Shown in pieces: positions 1 through 5,520 of a DNA stretch of 5,520 nt. The translations under genes were made by a program, and so were the position numbers. The stretch comes from Calditrichota bacterium (GTDB taxonomy: Bacteria > Electryoneota > RPQS01). The first letter of the stretch is position 1. The number at the start of each line of letters is the position of its first letter. The DNA lies in the NCBI GenBank assembly GCA_020057985.1, contig JAGVEU010000472.1, positions 1-5,520 on the forward strand, in the 5' to 3' direction. A model generated the notes under the pieces. The model did no database searches and was not told where the DNA came from. It saw only the letters and a program-made list of their open reading frames with translations.

Positions 1-31
1 AAAAGAGGCATCCTCTCGGAATGCCTCTTTT
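1..31. terminator. Bidirectional-looking intrinsic terminator
   Basis: A perfect 11-bp inverted repeat has arms AAAAGAGGCAT (1-11) and ATGCCTCTTTT (21-31) around a 9-nt loop. The arms begin with four A and end with four T, so either strand gives a stem followed by a U-run, the usual form of a terminator shared by convergent genes. On the minus strand it would end the tkt-rpiB-tal-deoC transcript about 290 nt after the deoC stop. On the plus strand it would end a gene lying left of the window. The structure is seen directly; which transcript it serves is inference, and sequence beyond position 1 is not visible. Confidence 0.75.
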
Positions 32-321
32 CTAATACCTCCAACCCAGATCGTGAACAAAGACACGATCTCGCAAGATTCAAATAAACAATAAATTCAC
101 CAATTTAAGACATGACTGTCTATAATATATAACCAAAGGCGACACAAAGAGTTGCATATTTAACAAAAATTTCTCTTGCGCTGGCAATAAATGTTTAGTA
201 AATTAGTCCAACGAACTTGAGCAGCCTCTCAGATGTTCTGATTTCGCTTCTTTCGGATTTTTAAGACGGGTTGGTTGCGGAAGACCTTAGGCCGCCCTTA
301 CAGACTCCGAATTTCAGTGTT
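32..321. other. AT-rich intergenic region downstream of deoC, no gene seen
   Basis: No reading frame here looks coding. The stretch from about 80 to 220 is visibly AT-rich compared with the genes. It holds a perfect 8-bp hairpin at 48-71, a short palindrome TCAGA-TGT-TCTGA at 229-241, and nested complementary segments at 252-311 just after the deoC stop. A plus-strand TATAAT occurs at 121-126 but has no convincing -35 box. The region is probably the 3' untranslated part of the operon mRNA plus a spacer towards a neighbour left of the window. Confidence 0.6.
48..71. repeat. Perfect 8-bp inverted repeat (hairpin) next to the terminator
   Basis: Arms AGATCGTG (48-55) and CACGATCT (64-71) are exact reverse complements around an 8-nt loop. 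No U-run follows on either strand, so by itself it is not a standard intrinsic terminator. It lies 16 nt from the hairpin at 1-31, and minus-strand transcripts would meet it first. It could assist termination, protect an mRNA 3' end, or be a protein-binding site for a gene on the left. The repeat is directly visible; its role is unknown. Confidence 0.55.
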
Positions 322-1005
322 TCAGCCTTTCAGCGTTTCCTTCTTGGCTTCTTCGATGATCGTTACTCCGGAACTTGTGCCGAGCCGCGTTGCTCCCGCT
401 TGGATCATCTTCAGAACATCTTCAAAAGTACGAATTCCTCCCGCGGCTTTCACTCCCAGACCGGAATCCTTGACTATTTGCGACATGAGGTGGACATCCT
501 CGATGGTTGCGCCGCCTGTGCTGAAGCCGGTGGAAGTTTTTACATAGTCTGCGCAGGCGCTGATGCATAACCGGCAGGCGCGGCGCTTCTCTTCATCGGT
601 GAGCAGTGCACACTCAAAGATCACTTTCAGAATTGCTTTCTTGCTGTGGCAGATTTGAGCAATCTTGGCAATGTCATCTCCGACCAATTTGTCCTCGCCT
701 GCTTTCAGCCCGCCGATCCACAGCACCATGTCAATCTCATGCGCACCGTATTCGAGAGCAAGTTTAGCCTCTGCCGCTTTGGCTTCAAAGGCCATTGCGC
801 CGAGCGGAAAACCCACAACCGTGCAGACCTTCACTTTGCTGCTCTCGACCAACCGGCGGGCAATCGGCACATAGACCGGATTCACACACACCGAGTGAAA
901 GTGGTGCTTGGTAGCTTCCTTGCAGAGCAGTTCAATCTGTTTCTGAACTGTGTCGGGCTTTAGAGCCGTGTGATCAATGAGATGGGCGATTTCTGTGGGT
1001 GTCAT
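322..1005 (-). CDS. deoC: Deoxyribose-phosphate aldolase (DERA), class I
   Basis: A cytoplasmic enzyme that reversibly cleaves 2-deoxy-D-ribose 5-phosphate to glyceraldehyde 3-phosphate and acetaldehyde, the last step of deoxynucleoside catabolism (EC 4.1.2.4). The 227-residue protein is a single TIM barrel of normal family length. Visible landmarks are LIDHTALKP (9-17), C40 in SVCVNPVYV, D92 in HEIDMV, the Schiff-base lysine K156 in YVKTSTGFSTGG, the proton-relay lysine K186 in KAAGGIRT, and the phosphate-binding loop RLGTSSGV (207-214). The ATG at 1005 has a weak GAGAA 5 nt upstream (complement of 1011-1015) and starts directly at the conserved N-terminus. It is the last gene of the operon, 34 nt after tal. 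One oddity is tryptophan 96, four residues after D92, where family members usually have asparagine or histidine. The catalytic set is complete, so activity is expected. Confidence 0.96.
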   Translation of the reverse strand: MTPTEIAHLIDHTALKPDTVQKQIELLCKEATKHHFHSVCVNPVYVPIARRLVESSKVKVCTVVGFPLGAMAFEAKAAEAKLALEYGAHEIDMVLWIGGLKAGEDKLVGDDIAKIAQICHSKKAILKVIFECALLTDEEKRRACRLCISACADYVKTSTGFSTGGATIEDVHLMSQIVKDSGLGVKAAGGIRTFEDVLKMIQAGATRLGTSSGVTIIEEAKKETLKG

Positions 1006-1023
1006 GTGTGTTCTCGGATTCCG

Positions 1024-1049
1024 GCAGGGTTGCGAGGATTTAACCCTGC
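1024..1049 (-). other. Stem-loop between tal and deoC, overlapping the tal stop codon
   Basis: A perfect 8-bp inverted repeat, GCAGGGTT (1024-1031) and AACCCTGC (1042-1049), encloses a 10-nt loop. It covers the last codons of tal and its TAA stop (1040-1042) and ends 18 nt before the deoC ATG. No U-run follows in the direction of transcription, so a full terminator is unlikely. An RNA-stability, processing or translational-coupling element is possible. The structure is seen; the function is inference. Confidence 0.5.
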
Positions 1050-2137
1050 TCGGCGGTCAATTTTTTCTCAATGGCTCCTAAGAGTTGCGCGAAGGATTCG
1101 GCGAATTTCTTGACTCCGTCTTCGATCAGGTCGAAGGTGATTTTGTTGATGTCAACTCCGGCATCGGCGATGGCTTGAAGGGTTTGACGAGAGGACTTCA
1201 GATTTCGCAACAGGCCTTCTTCGAGTCTGCCGTGATCCTTGAAAGCATCCAGAGTCACTGGCGGCAAGGTATTGACTGTATCCTTGGCTATCAATTCCTG
1301 CACATAGAGAATATCGCTGTAGGCCGGATTCTTGGTTGAGGTGCTAGCCCACAGGGGACGCTGAACGCGCGCTCCGCTTGCCTTCACTTTTTTCCACCGC
1401 TCCGTTGCGATAGAATCAAGATACAGACGGTATGCCTCGCAGGCATTTGCAATCGCTGCTTTACTCGCTAACTCCGGATGGTTCTTTTCGCTGAGTTGCT
1501 TGTCGGCCACATTGTCCACTCGACTGATGAAGAAACTCGCCACCGAAGATACCTGAGATAGATTTTGCCCGGCAGCAAGTCTGATTTCGAGGCTCTGCAT
1601 GTAAGCCTCAATCACCTCCCGATATTGCTCAAGCGAAAACAGCAGAGTGATATTGATGTTCAGTCCCTCACTCAGCAGAGTCCTGATTGCTGGAACTCCC
1701 TCTTTTGTGCCGGGGACTTTGATCATCAGATTGGGACGATCCACACTCTTCCAGAGTCTGCGCGCTTCCTGCATCGTTCCAGCCGTATCATGAGCAAGAG
1801 CCGGAGCGACCTCAAGACTGACAAACCCGTCCGCTTCGCCTGACTCATCAAAGACAACTCGCAACGCATCGGCGGCTCGTCTGATGTCTGCAATCGCCAG
1901 CGATTCATAGATGGCTTTTGCATCCCAGCCGCTTGCGATGCCTTGCTGAATATCCCTGTCGTACTCTGAACTCTTGCTGATGGATTGCTCAAAGATGGTT
2001 GGGTTGGAAGTCATTCCCCGCAGACCTTCTTTGATCAGCTTATCCAACTCACCCGAGTCCATGAGTTTGCGGCTGATGAAATCCAGCCAGATGGACTGAC
2101 CTAATTTCTGAAGCTCGTGCAGTTTTGTTGTGCTCAT
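1040..2137 (-). CDS. tal: Transaldolase, long (about 365-residue) bacterial type
   Basis: Transaldolase moves a dihydroxyacetone unit from sedoheptulose-7-P to glyceraldehyde-3-P, giving erythrose-4-P and fructose-6-P (EC 2.2.1.2), in the cytoplasmic non-oxidative pentose phosphate pathway. The N-terminus LGQSIWLDFISR (12-23) and GMTSNPTIFEQSI (41-53) identify the family. The Schiff-base lysine is K140 in NLMIKVPGTKEG (136-147), followed by the NINITLLFS strand (160-168), FFISRVD (202-208) and QRPLWASTSTKNP (259-271). At 365 residues it is longer than E. coli TalB (about 317). It resembles the actinobacterial/cyanobacterial-type transaldolase, which in some bacteria is fused to glucose-6-phosphate isomerase; no such fusion occurs here. 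The ATG at 2137 has a strong GAGGAA Shine-Dalgarno sequence 6 nt upstream (complement of 2144-2149). It lies 75 nt after rpiB and 34 nt before deoC. No defects were seen. Confidence 0.95.
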   Translation of the reverse strand: MSTTKLHELQKLGQSIWLDFISRKLMDSGELDKLIKEGLRGMTSNPTIFEQSISKSSEYDRDIQQGIASGWDAKAIYESLAIADIRRAADALRVVFDESGEADGFVSLEVAPALAHDTAGTMQEARRLWKSVDRPNLMIKVPGTKEGVPAIRTLLSEGLNINITLLFSLEQYREVIEAYMQSLEIRLAAGQNLSQVSSVASFFISRVDNVADKQLSEKNHPELASKAAIANACEAYRLYLDSIATERWKKVKASGARVQRPLWASTSTKNPAYSDILYVQELIAKDTVNTLPPVTLDAFKDHGRLEEGLLRNLKSSRQTLQAIADAGVDINKITFDLIEDGVKKFAESFAQLLGAIEKKLTAEQG

Positions 2138-2176
2138 TCTTGTTTCCTCATGTAGTAGTATCTAACCCCCCTTTTG

Positions 2177-2200
2177 TTCCCCCCACTGAAGTGGGAGGAA
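2177..2200 (-). repeat. GC-rich stem-loop between rpiB and tal, possibly a dispersed intergenic repeat
   Basis: On the plus strand TTCCCCCCAC (2177-2186) and GTGGGAGGAA (2191-2200) flank a TGAA loop. As minus-strand RNA all ten positions pair, because the single C-A mismatch of the plus strand becomes a U-G wobble. This favours a role in the operon mRNA. A second run of six C (2166-2171) lies just beyond it, so the minus strand shows two G-runs. No U-run follows, so it is not a classical terminator. It may tune expression between the two gene pairs or be a copy of a genome-wide palindromic element. The structure is seen; its role is inference. Confidence 0.5.
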
Positions 2201-2212
2201 ACCGCTCTTATT

Positions 2213-2662
2213 TTATTCGCCCGCTGTTTCGATGGCGAGAATTTTTTTCAATCTTCGTTCATGGCGTTCCAAAGGTGAGAACTGAGCCGTGATAAACGCG
2301 GCGATCACTTCTTTAGCCAACTCAGATCCAATGATCCGAGAACCGAGACACAGCACGTTCACGTCATCATGCTCCACACCTTGCCGTGCCGAATAGGTGT
2401 CATGGCAGACTCCGGCACGCACAGCCCTCATCTTATTGGCTGCAATGCACGCGCCGACTCCGCTGCCGCAGACCACAATTCCCTTCTTGACTTTTCTTGC
2501 AATCACCGCTTTTCCGACGGCGCGAGCAAAGTCGGGATAGTCCACTGGATCTGGTGAATCCGTTCCGAGATCGAGGACATAGTGTCCCTTCTCGCGCAAC
2601 CACTCTGCGATCTCGTTTTTGAGAGCGAATCCGGCGTGATCAGCGCCGATGGCAATCTTCAT
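2213..2662 (-). CDS. rpiB: Ribose-5-phosphate isomerase B (RpiB/LacAB family)
   Basis: It interconverts ribose-5-P and ribulose-5-P (EC 5.3.1.6), linking the operon's transketolase to ribose from nucleosides or to the pentose phosphate pool. The 149-residue protein has normal family length and a Rossmann-like fold. Visible features are the N-terminal GADHAG (6-11, with D8 and H9), DYPDFA (41-46), the catalytic cysteine C65 in VVCGSGVGACIAANK (63-77), CHDTYSARQGVEHDD (86-100, with H98), NVLCLGSRIIG (102-112) and the phosphate-binding tail ERHERR (132-137). S67 stands where E. coli RpiB has threonine, and D99 follows H98 where asparagine is common; both look like subfamily variants rather than damage. 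The ATG at 2662 has AGGAG 8 nt upstream (complement of 2671-2675), inside the 20-nt gap after tkt, which supports cotranscription. LacA/LacB or allose-6-P isomerase activity is less likely given the neighbours. Confidence 0.94.
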   Translation of the reverse strand: MKIAIGADHAGFALKNEIAEWLREKGHYVLDLGTDSPDPVDYPDFARAVGKAVIARKVKKGIVVCGSGVGACIAANKMRAVRAGVCHDTYSARQGVEHDDVNVLCLGSRIIGSELAKEVIAAFITAQFSPLERHERRLKKILAIETAGE

Positions 2663-2682
2663 ACCGAATACTCCTAAATTAT

Positions 2683-4686
2683 TTAACCGTTCTTCATAAT
2701 GATCTTGACGCGCTCCGCGACATGATCCACAGTGAAGCCGAACTTTTCAAACAGAATCTCTGCCGGAGCGGAAGCACCGAAACGATCAAGACCGATCACA
2801 GCACCCTGCAAGCCAACGTATTTCCACCAGCCGGATGTTGCTCCCGCTTCGATGGCTATCCGATGTTTCACGAGTGGAGGCAGAATCTTGTTTCTGTACT
2901 CCAAATCCTGTTGATCGAAAAGTTCAACGCAAGGCATGGAAACAACTCGCGTGGCGATGCCTTCCTGTTCAAGACGCTCTCGTGCCTTTAAGGCAAGCGC
3001 GACTTCGCTGCCTGTGGCAAGTAATATTAATTGCGGATCACCCTTTGAAGCCTCAGCGAGAATATAGGCTCCGCGTTCAACCTGCAATTTCCCATAGACT
3101 TCAGGGGCAAGGATCGGGAGATTTTGCCGCGACAAGGCAAGCGCAGACGGCCCATCGCGGCGTTCGATGCACAGCTTCCAGCAGAGCGCTGTTTCATTGG
3201 CATCAGCGGGCCGGAAGACAAAGAGGTTTGGCGTGGCGCGCATGTGCCAGAGGTGTTCAATGGGTTGATGCGTCGGGCCGTCCTCGCCGACTCCAATGCT
3301 GTCATGCGTGAAGACATAGATGACCGGCAAGTGCGACAAAGCCGCCAACCTGACCGAGGGTTTCATGTAGTCAAGGAAGGTCAGAAAGGTCCCGCCGAAA
3401 GCTGTGAATGGAGCAGTTAGCGCGATTCCGTTAAGCACTGCGCCCATTGAGTGCTCACGAATTCCAAAATGCAAATTTCGGCCTAGAGCATTTCCCTTCT
3501 GAAAATCTCCCTGTCCGGCCATGTAAGTCAGATTGGAGGCAGCCAAGTCGGCGCTCCCGCCGATCAACCAGGGCATCACCGGAGCGAGAGCATTGATAAC
3601 AAGCTCGGAGGCCTTTCGTGTGGCAGTGGGTTTGTCCTTGGGACTCCATACCGGAAGTTTGCGCTCCCAATCCTGAGGCAGTTTTCGATTCCAGAAATCG
3701 TCCCACTGCCGGCGAAACTCAGGCGATTCCGATTGTGCGTTTGCTAAATTGTTTTCCCATGCTCGTGAATGCTCCGCACCGCGCGCAAGCGCCAGGCGAA
3801 AATGCTTGACGACTTCCTGAGGCACATAAAACTTTTTGTCCTCCGGAAATCCGTAGACTTTTTTTGTCAGGGCAATTTCCTCTTCGCCGAGGGGGCTGCC
3901 GTGAGCTTTGGGGCTGTTGGCTCGGTTGGGAGAACCGTAACCAATGGTTGTTCGGCAACAGATCAGGGTCGGGCGGGCTGTCTCTTCGACGCCGTCGTTT
4001 ACAGCCTGTTCGACAGCCTCTGCGTCAAGCCCGTCCACACGCAGTACGTGCCAGCCATAGGCTTCGAATCTTTTTTCGACGTCTTCCGTGAAGGTAGCTT
4101 CGGTCTTGCCGTCAATCGTAATATGGTTGTCGTCGTAAAGCAGGACAATGCTCCCCAAGCCAAGATGCCCCGCGAGGGATGCCGCTTCAGCCGAGACTCC
4201 TTCCATCAAATCACCATCCGAGCAGATTCCAAAGATGCGAAAGTCAATCAGCTTGTGATCAGTGCGATTGAACATGGCGGCAAGATGGGCGCGGGCAATT
4301 GCCATTCCGACGATGTTGCCCACTCCCTGTCCAAGCGGGCCGGTTGTCGCCTCAACACCCGGTGTGAGATTTGATTCCGGATGACCGGGAGTGAGACTTT
4401 CCCACTGTCGGAAATTCTGCAGATCTTCAATGGAGAGATCATATCCAGTAAGATGCAGTAGTGAGTAAAGCAGCATGGAACCGTGTCCGGCAGAGAGCAC
4501 AAAGCGGTCGCGGTTGATCCAGCTTGGATCGGCAGGATCATGCCGCAGGAACTTTGTCCATACCACATACGCCATCGCCGCCGTTCCCATCGGCATTCCA
4601 GGATGACCGGAATTCGCTTTCTGGACTCCATCTATCGAGAGGGTTCGGATCGTGTTGATACAGACTGTGTCAAGTGCGGAACTCAT
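2683..4686 (-). CDS. tkt: Transketolase
   Basis: A thiamine-diphosphate and Mg-dependent cytoplasmic enzyme that transfers two-carbon units between ketose and aldose phosphates in the pentose phosphate pathway (EC 2.2.1.1). The 667-residue protein has full length and all three domains. Landmarks are SGHPG (26-30), the SAGHGS loop (65-70), GPLGQG (116-121), the ThDP/metal motif CSDGDLMEG (155-163) with DDN (185-187), KAHGSP (260-265), the pyrimidine-domain glutamate E411 in [28 protein letters not shown] (461-479) with two active-site histidines, and SRQNLP (519-524). The C-terminal domain includes ATGSEV (557-562) and IEAG (612-615). A TTG four codons upstream (4698) is also in frame, but GGAGAA directly before the ATG at 4686 makes ATG the better start. 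It is the first gene of the operon; the gap to rpiB is 20 nt. Confidence 0.96.
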   Translation of the reverse strand: MSSALDTVCINTIRTLSIDGVQKANSGHPGMPMGTAAMAYVVWTKFLRHDPADPSWINRDRFVLSAGHGSMLLYSLLHLTGYDLSIEDLQNFRQWESLTPGHPESNLTPGVEATTGPLGQGVGNIVGMAIARAHLAAMFNRTDHKLIDFRIFGICSDGDLMEGVSAEAASLAGHLGLGSIVLLYDDNHITIDGKTEATFTEDVEKRFEAYGWHVLRVDGLDAEAVEQAVNDGVEETARPTLICCRTTIGYGSPNRANSPKAHGSPLGEEEIALTKKVYGFPEDKKFYVPQEVVKHFRLALARGAEHSRAWENNLANAQSESPEFRRQWDDFWNRKLPQDWERKLPVWSPKDKPTATRKASELVINALAPVMPWLIGGSADLAASNLTYMAGQGDFQKGNALGRNLHFGIREHSMGAVLNGIALTAPFTAFGGTFLTFLDYMKPSVRLAALSHLPVIYVFTHDSIGVGEDGPTHQPIEHLWHMRATPNLFVFRPADANETALCWKLCIERRDGPSALALSRQNLPILAPEVYGKLQVERGAYILAEASKGDPQLILLATGSEVALALKARERLEQEGIATRVVSMPCVELFDQQDLEYRNKILPPLVKHRIAIEAGATSGWWKYVGLQGAVIGLDRFGASAPAEILFEKFGFTVDHVAERVKIIMKNG

Positions 4687-4690
4687 TCGG

Positions 4691-4696
4691 TTCTCC
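4691..4696 (-). promoter_or_regulatory. Shine-Dalgarno sequence of tkt, deciding the start
   Basis: The minus strand reads GGAGAA-CCGA-ATG. The GGAGAA lies 4 nt from the ATG at 4686 and overlaps the codons directly after the alternative TTG (4698). It can therefore serve the ATG but not the TTG, which makes the protein 667 rather than 671 residues. Confidence 0.7.
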
Positions 4697-4730
4697 AAGA
4701 AATAACGATCATCCCGAAAATATGTGTGAG

Positions 4731-4787
4731 CACGGATTCCAACCGTGTTGCAGACCAGTACCGAGGACGGTGCTGGCTAGTAATAGC
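4731..4787. promoter_or_regulatory. Cluster of inverted repeats in the tkt leader, possible operators
   Basis: Three adjacent inverted repeats lie upstream of tkt: CACGG-7 nt-CCGTG (4731-4747), CCAGTACCG-AGGA-CGGTGCTGG (4755-4776, eight of nine positions pairing as DNA, the mismatch being T4759/G4772), and GCTA-GTAA-TAGC (4776-4787, sharing one base with the second). The tkt promoter should lie in this 135-nt gap, but no convincing -35/-10 pair was found. Binding sites for a regulator of the operon are a reasonable guess. The first two pair slightly better as plus-strand RNA (G-U wobbles) than as the tkt leader RNA, which favours a DNA-level role over a riboswitch. No known riboswitch class was recognised. 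Confidence 0.35.
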
Positions 4788-4821
4788 TCGGCTTTGTGAG
4801 CAACAAGAAAAAGCGGATAAG

Positions 4822-4856
4822 ACAAAGCGACGGGTGAGAGTCTCCCGCCGCTTTGT
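4822..4856 (-). terminator. Intrinsic terminator of the T9SS-sorted protein gene
   Basis: Arms at 4822-4834 (ACAAAGCGACGGG) and 4844-4856 (CCCGCCGCTTTGT) form a 13-bp stem. The one mismatch on the plus strand (A4830/C4848) becomes a G-U wobble in minus-strand RNA, so the whole stem pairs only in that direction. Downstream on the minus strand the sequence is T-rich, including five T (complement of 4808-4812). It starts 34 nt after the stop codon at 4891 and separates this gene from the tkt operon. Confidence 0.8.
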
Positions 4857-4890
4857 TACAACGAAACGATTACATCCGAAACAACGAGAA

Positions 4891-5520
4891 CTATTTCAGG
4901 AGCATCATCTTGCGGATCAACACCTTCTCTATGGTCTTCATTCGGATGAGATAGAGTCCGGTTGCGCAATCCGAGCAATCCCACACGATGGCATGAACAC
5001 CCGGCTTCGACATTCCCTCCAGAACTGTGGCCACTTTTCTGCCAGTCACGTCATAGACCTCGATACTTACTTCCGATTCACGCGGGACGCCGAAGCGGAT
5101 TGTGGTGGCAGGGTTAAACGGATTCGGATAGTTCTGCGCAAGGAAGAATTCCTTTGGAAGTCCACTGTTGGCAGGATCAACCGCCGAATAATCATGGTGA
5201 ATCGTGAACGGACCGACCGTCGAAGTGTCATGACGAGCGGCTCGATCGGCGATGACCCTCGCGTAACAGTTTGATGTGTATTCCGGATCGGGGCATGGAA
5301 CATTTAATCTTACCGTGTTCTGAACCGGAGATCGCGTTGCAGCCAACACCCAGTTTGCACCGCCATCCGTTGAGAAGAAGAACCGATCTTGTGTAACGCC
5401 GCTGCAGTGCTGCAAACTGACCGTAATGGAGTCCGGACAGGTCAGCGTATCTTCTTCTAATTCAGTTGTAAACTGTGTTAGATATTTCTCTCGTCCTGTT
5501 GCAGTAGAAGACTGGTTTCC
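4891..5520 (-). CDS. Secreted or surface protein with C-terminal T9SS type A sorting domain (5' end outside window)
   Basis: Only the last 209 residues are present; the frame stays open to the window edge, so the start and signal peptide are not visible. A TTG at 5415 is in frame but lies inside the continuing coding frame and is not a credible start. Residues about 125-209 match the Por/T9SS type A sorting domain: LAQNYPNPFNPATTIRF (127-143), the EVYDVTGRKV strand (154-163), GLYLIRM (188-194) and the basic end RKMMLLK (203-209). The family is exported across the outer membrane by T9SS, with the domain usually cleaved and the protein released or anchored. Residues 1-115 look like beta-sandwich sequence with paired cysteines (C28, C39, C76, C85) and STDGGANW (50-57), but no specific family is recognised, so the protein's job is unknown. 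A terminator follows 34 nt downstream; it is a separate unit from the tkt operon. Confidence 0.88.
   Translation of the reverse strand, partial: GNQSSTATGREKYLTQFTTELEEDTLTCPDSITVSLQHCSGVTQDRFFFSTDGGANWVLAATRSPVQNTVRLNVPCPDPEYTSNCYARVIADRAARHDTSTVGPFTIHHDYSAVDPANSGLPKEFFLAQNYPNPFNPATTIRFGVPRESEVSIEVYDVTGRKVATVLEGMSKPGVHAIVWDCSDCATGLYLIRMKTIEKVLIRKMMLLK

Noticed and set aside
96..126. Plus-strand promoter with TATAAT at 121-126
   Set aside because: There is no TTGACA-like box at suitable spacing and no gene downstream on that strand; it is likely chance in an AT-rich stretch. A minus-strand alternative in the same area was equally weak.
229..241. Short palindrome TCAGA-TGT-TCTGA as an operator
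   Set aside because: Five-base arms in a non-coding stretch are expected by chance, and no promoter is nearby.
271..570. Plus-strand open frame overlapping the 3' end of deoC
   Set aside because: It is mostly antisense to deoC and has no recognisable protein features; the deoC reading is unambiguous.
2675..2685. Palindrome TAAAT-T-ATTTA at the tkt-rpiB junction
   Set aside because: A one-base loop cannot form a stable hairpin, and the symmetry comes from the AT-rich stop codon region.
3769..4374. Plus-strand open frame of 201 codons
   Set aside because: It lies entirely antisense within tkt, whose protein is fully conserved here. No ribosome binding site or family match was seen.
4696..4698. 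TTG as start of tkt
   Set aside because: The GGAGAA Shine-Dalgarno sits downstream of this TTG and directly in front of the ATG at 4686, where the conserved protein begins.
4483..5274. Plus-strand open frame of 263 codons
   Set aside because: It runs antisense across the conserved 5' part of tkt, the terminator and the T9SS sorting domain. Its translation is rich in R, H and C without any recognisable motif, so it is a shadow frame.
5413..5415. TTG as start of the T9SS-domain protein
   Set aside because: The same frame continues without a stop to the window edge, with plausible beta-rich protein sequence, and no good Shine-Dalgarno was seen. The gene is simply cut by the window.

Overview
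The window carries a minus-strand pentose-phosphate operon and the 3' end of a second, unrelated minus-strand gene. The second gene encodes a protein with a C-terminal type IX secretion (T9SS, Por) sorting domain. Such domains are typical of the FCB superphylum (Bacteroidota, Ignavibacteria, Calditrichota, Zixibacteria, KSB1, Marinimicrobia and relatives), so a bacterium of that group is the best guess. The sequence does not allow a finer placement. All protein-coding genes here read right to left.

Layout, in the direction of transcription. Positions 5520-4891 hold the C-terminal 209 residues of the secreted or surface protein, whose 5' end lies outside the window. A strong intrinsic terminator follows at 4856-4822. 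Positions 4821-4687 form a leader rich in inverted repeats. Then come four closely spaced genes: tkt (transketolase, 4686-2683), rpiB (ribose-5-phosphate isomerase B, 2662-2213), tal (transaldolase, 2137-1040) and deoC (deoxyribose-phosphate aldolase, 1005-322). The gaps are 20, 75 and 34 nt. The second and third gaps each contain a stem-loop. Positions 321-1 hold no gene: this is an AT-rich intergenic stretch ending in two hairpins, the outer one a bidirectional-looking terminator at 1-31.

Together the operon supplies most of the non-oxidative pentose phosphate pathway. RpiB interconverts ribulose-5-P and ribose-5-P, while transketolase and transaldolase shuffle carbons between pentose phosphates and fructose-6-P/glyceraldehyde-3-P. 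Ribulose-phosphate 3-epimerase (rpe) is absent from the window. DeoC adds an entry from deoxynucleosides: deoxyribose-5-P is split to glyceraldehyde-3-P, which is also a transketolase and transaldolase substrate, plus acetaldehyde. The four enzymes look intact, with catalytic residues present. The least explained sequence is non-coding: the palindromes before tkt, the hairpins between genes and the tandem hairpins at the left edge. I found no CRISPR array, mobile element, tRNA or rRNA, and no clear evidence of an undescribed multi-gene system.
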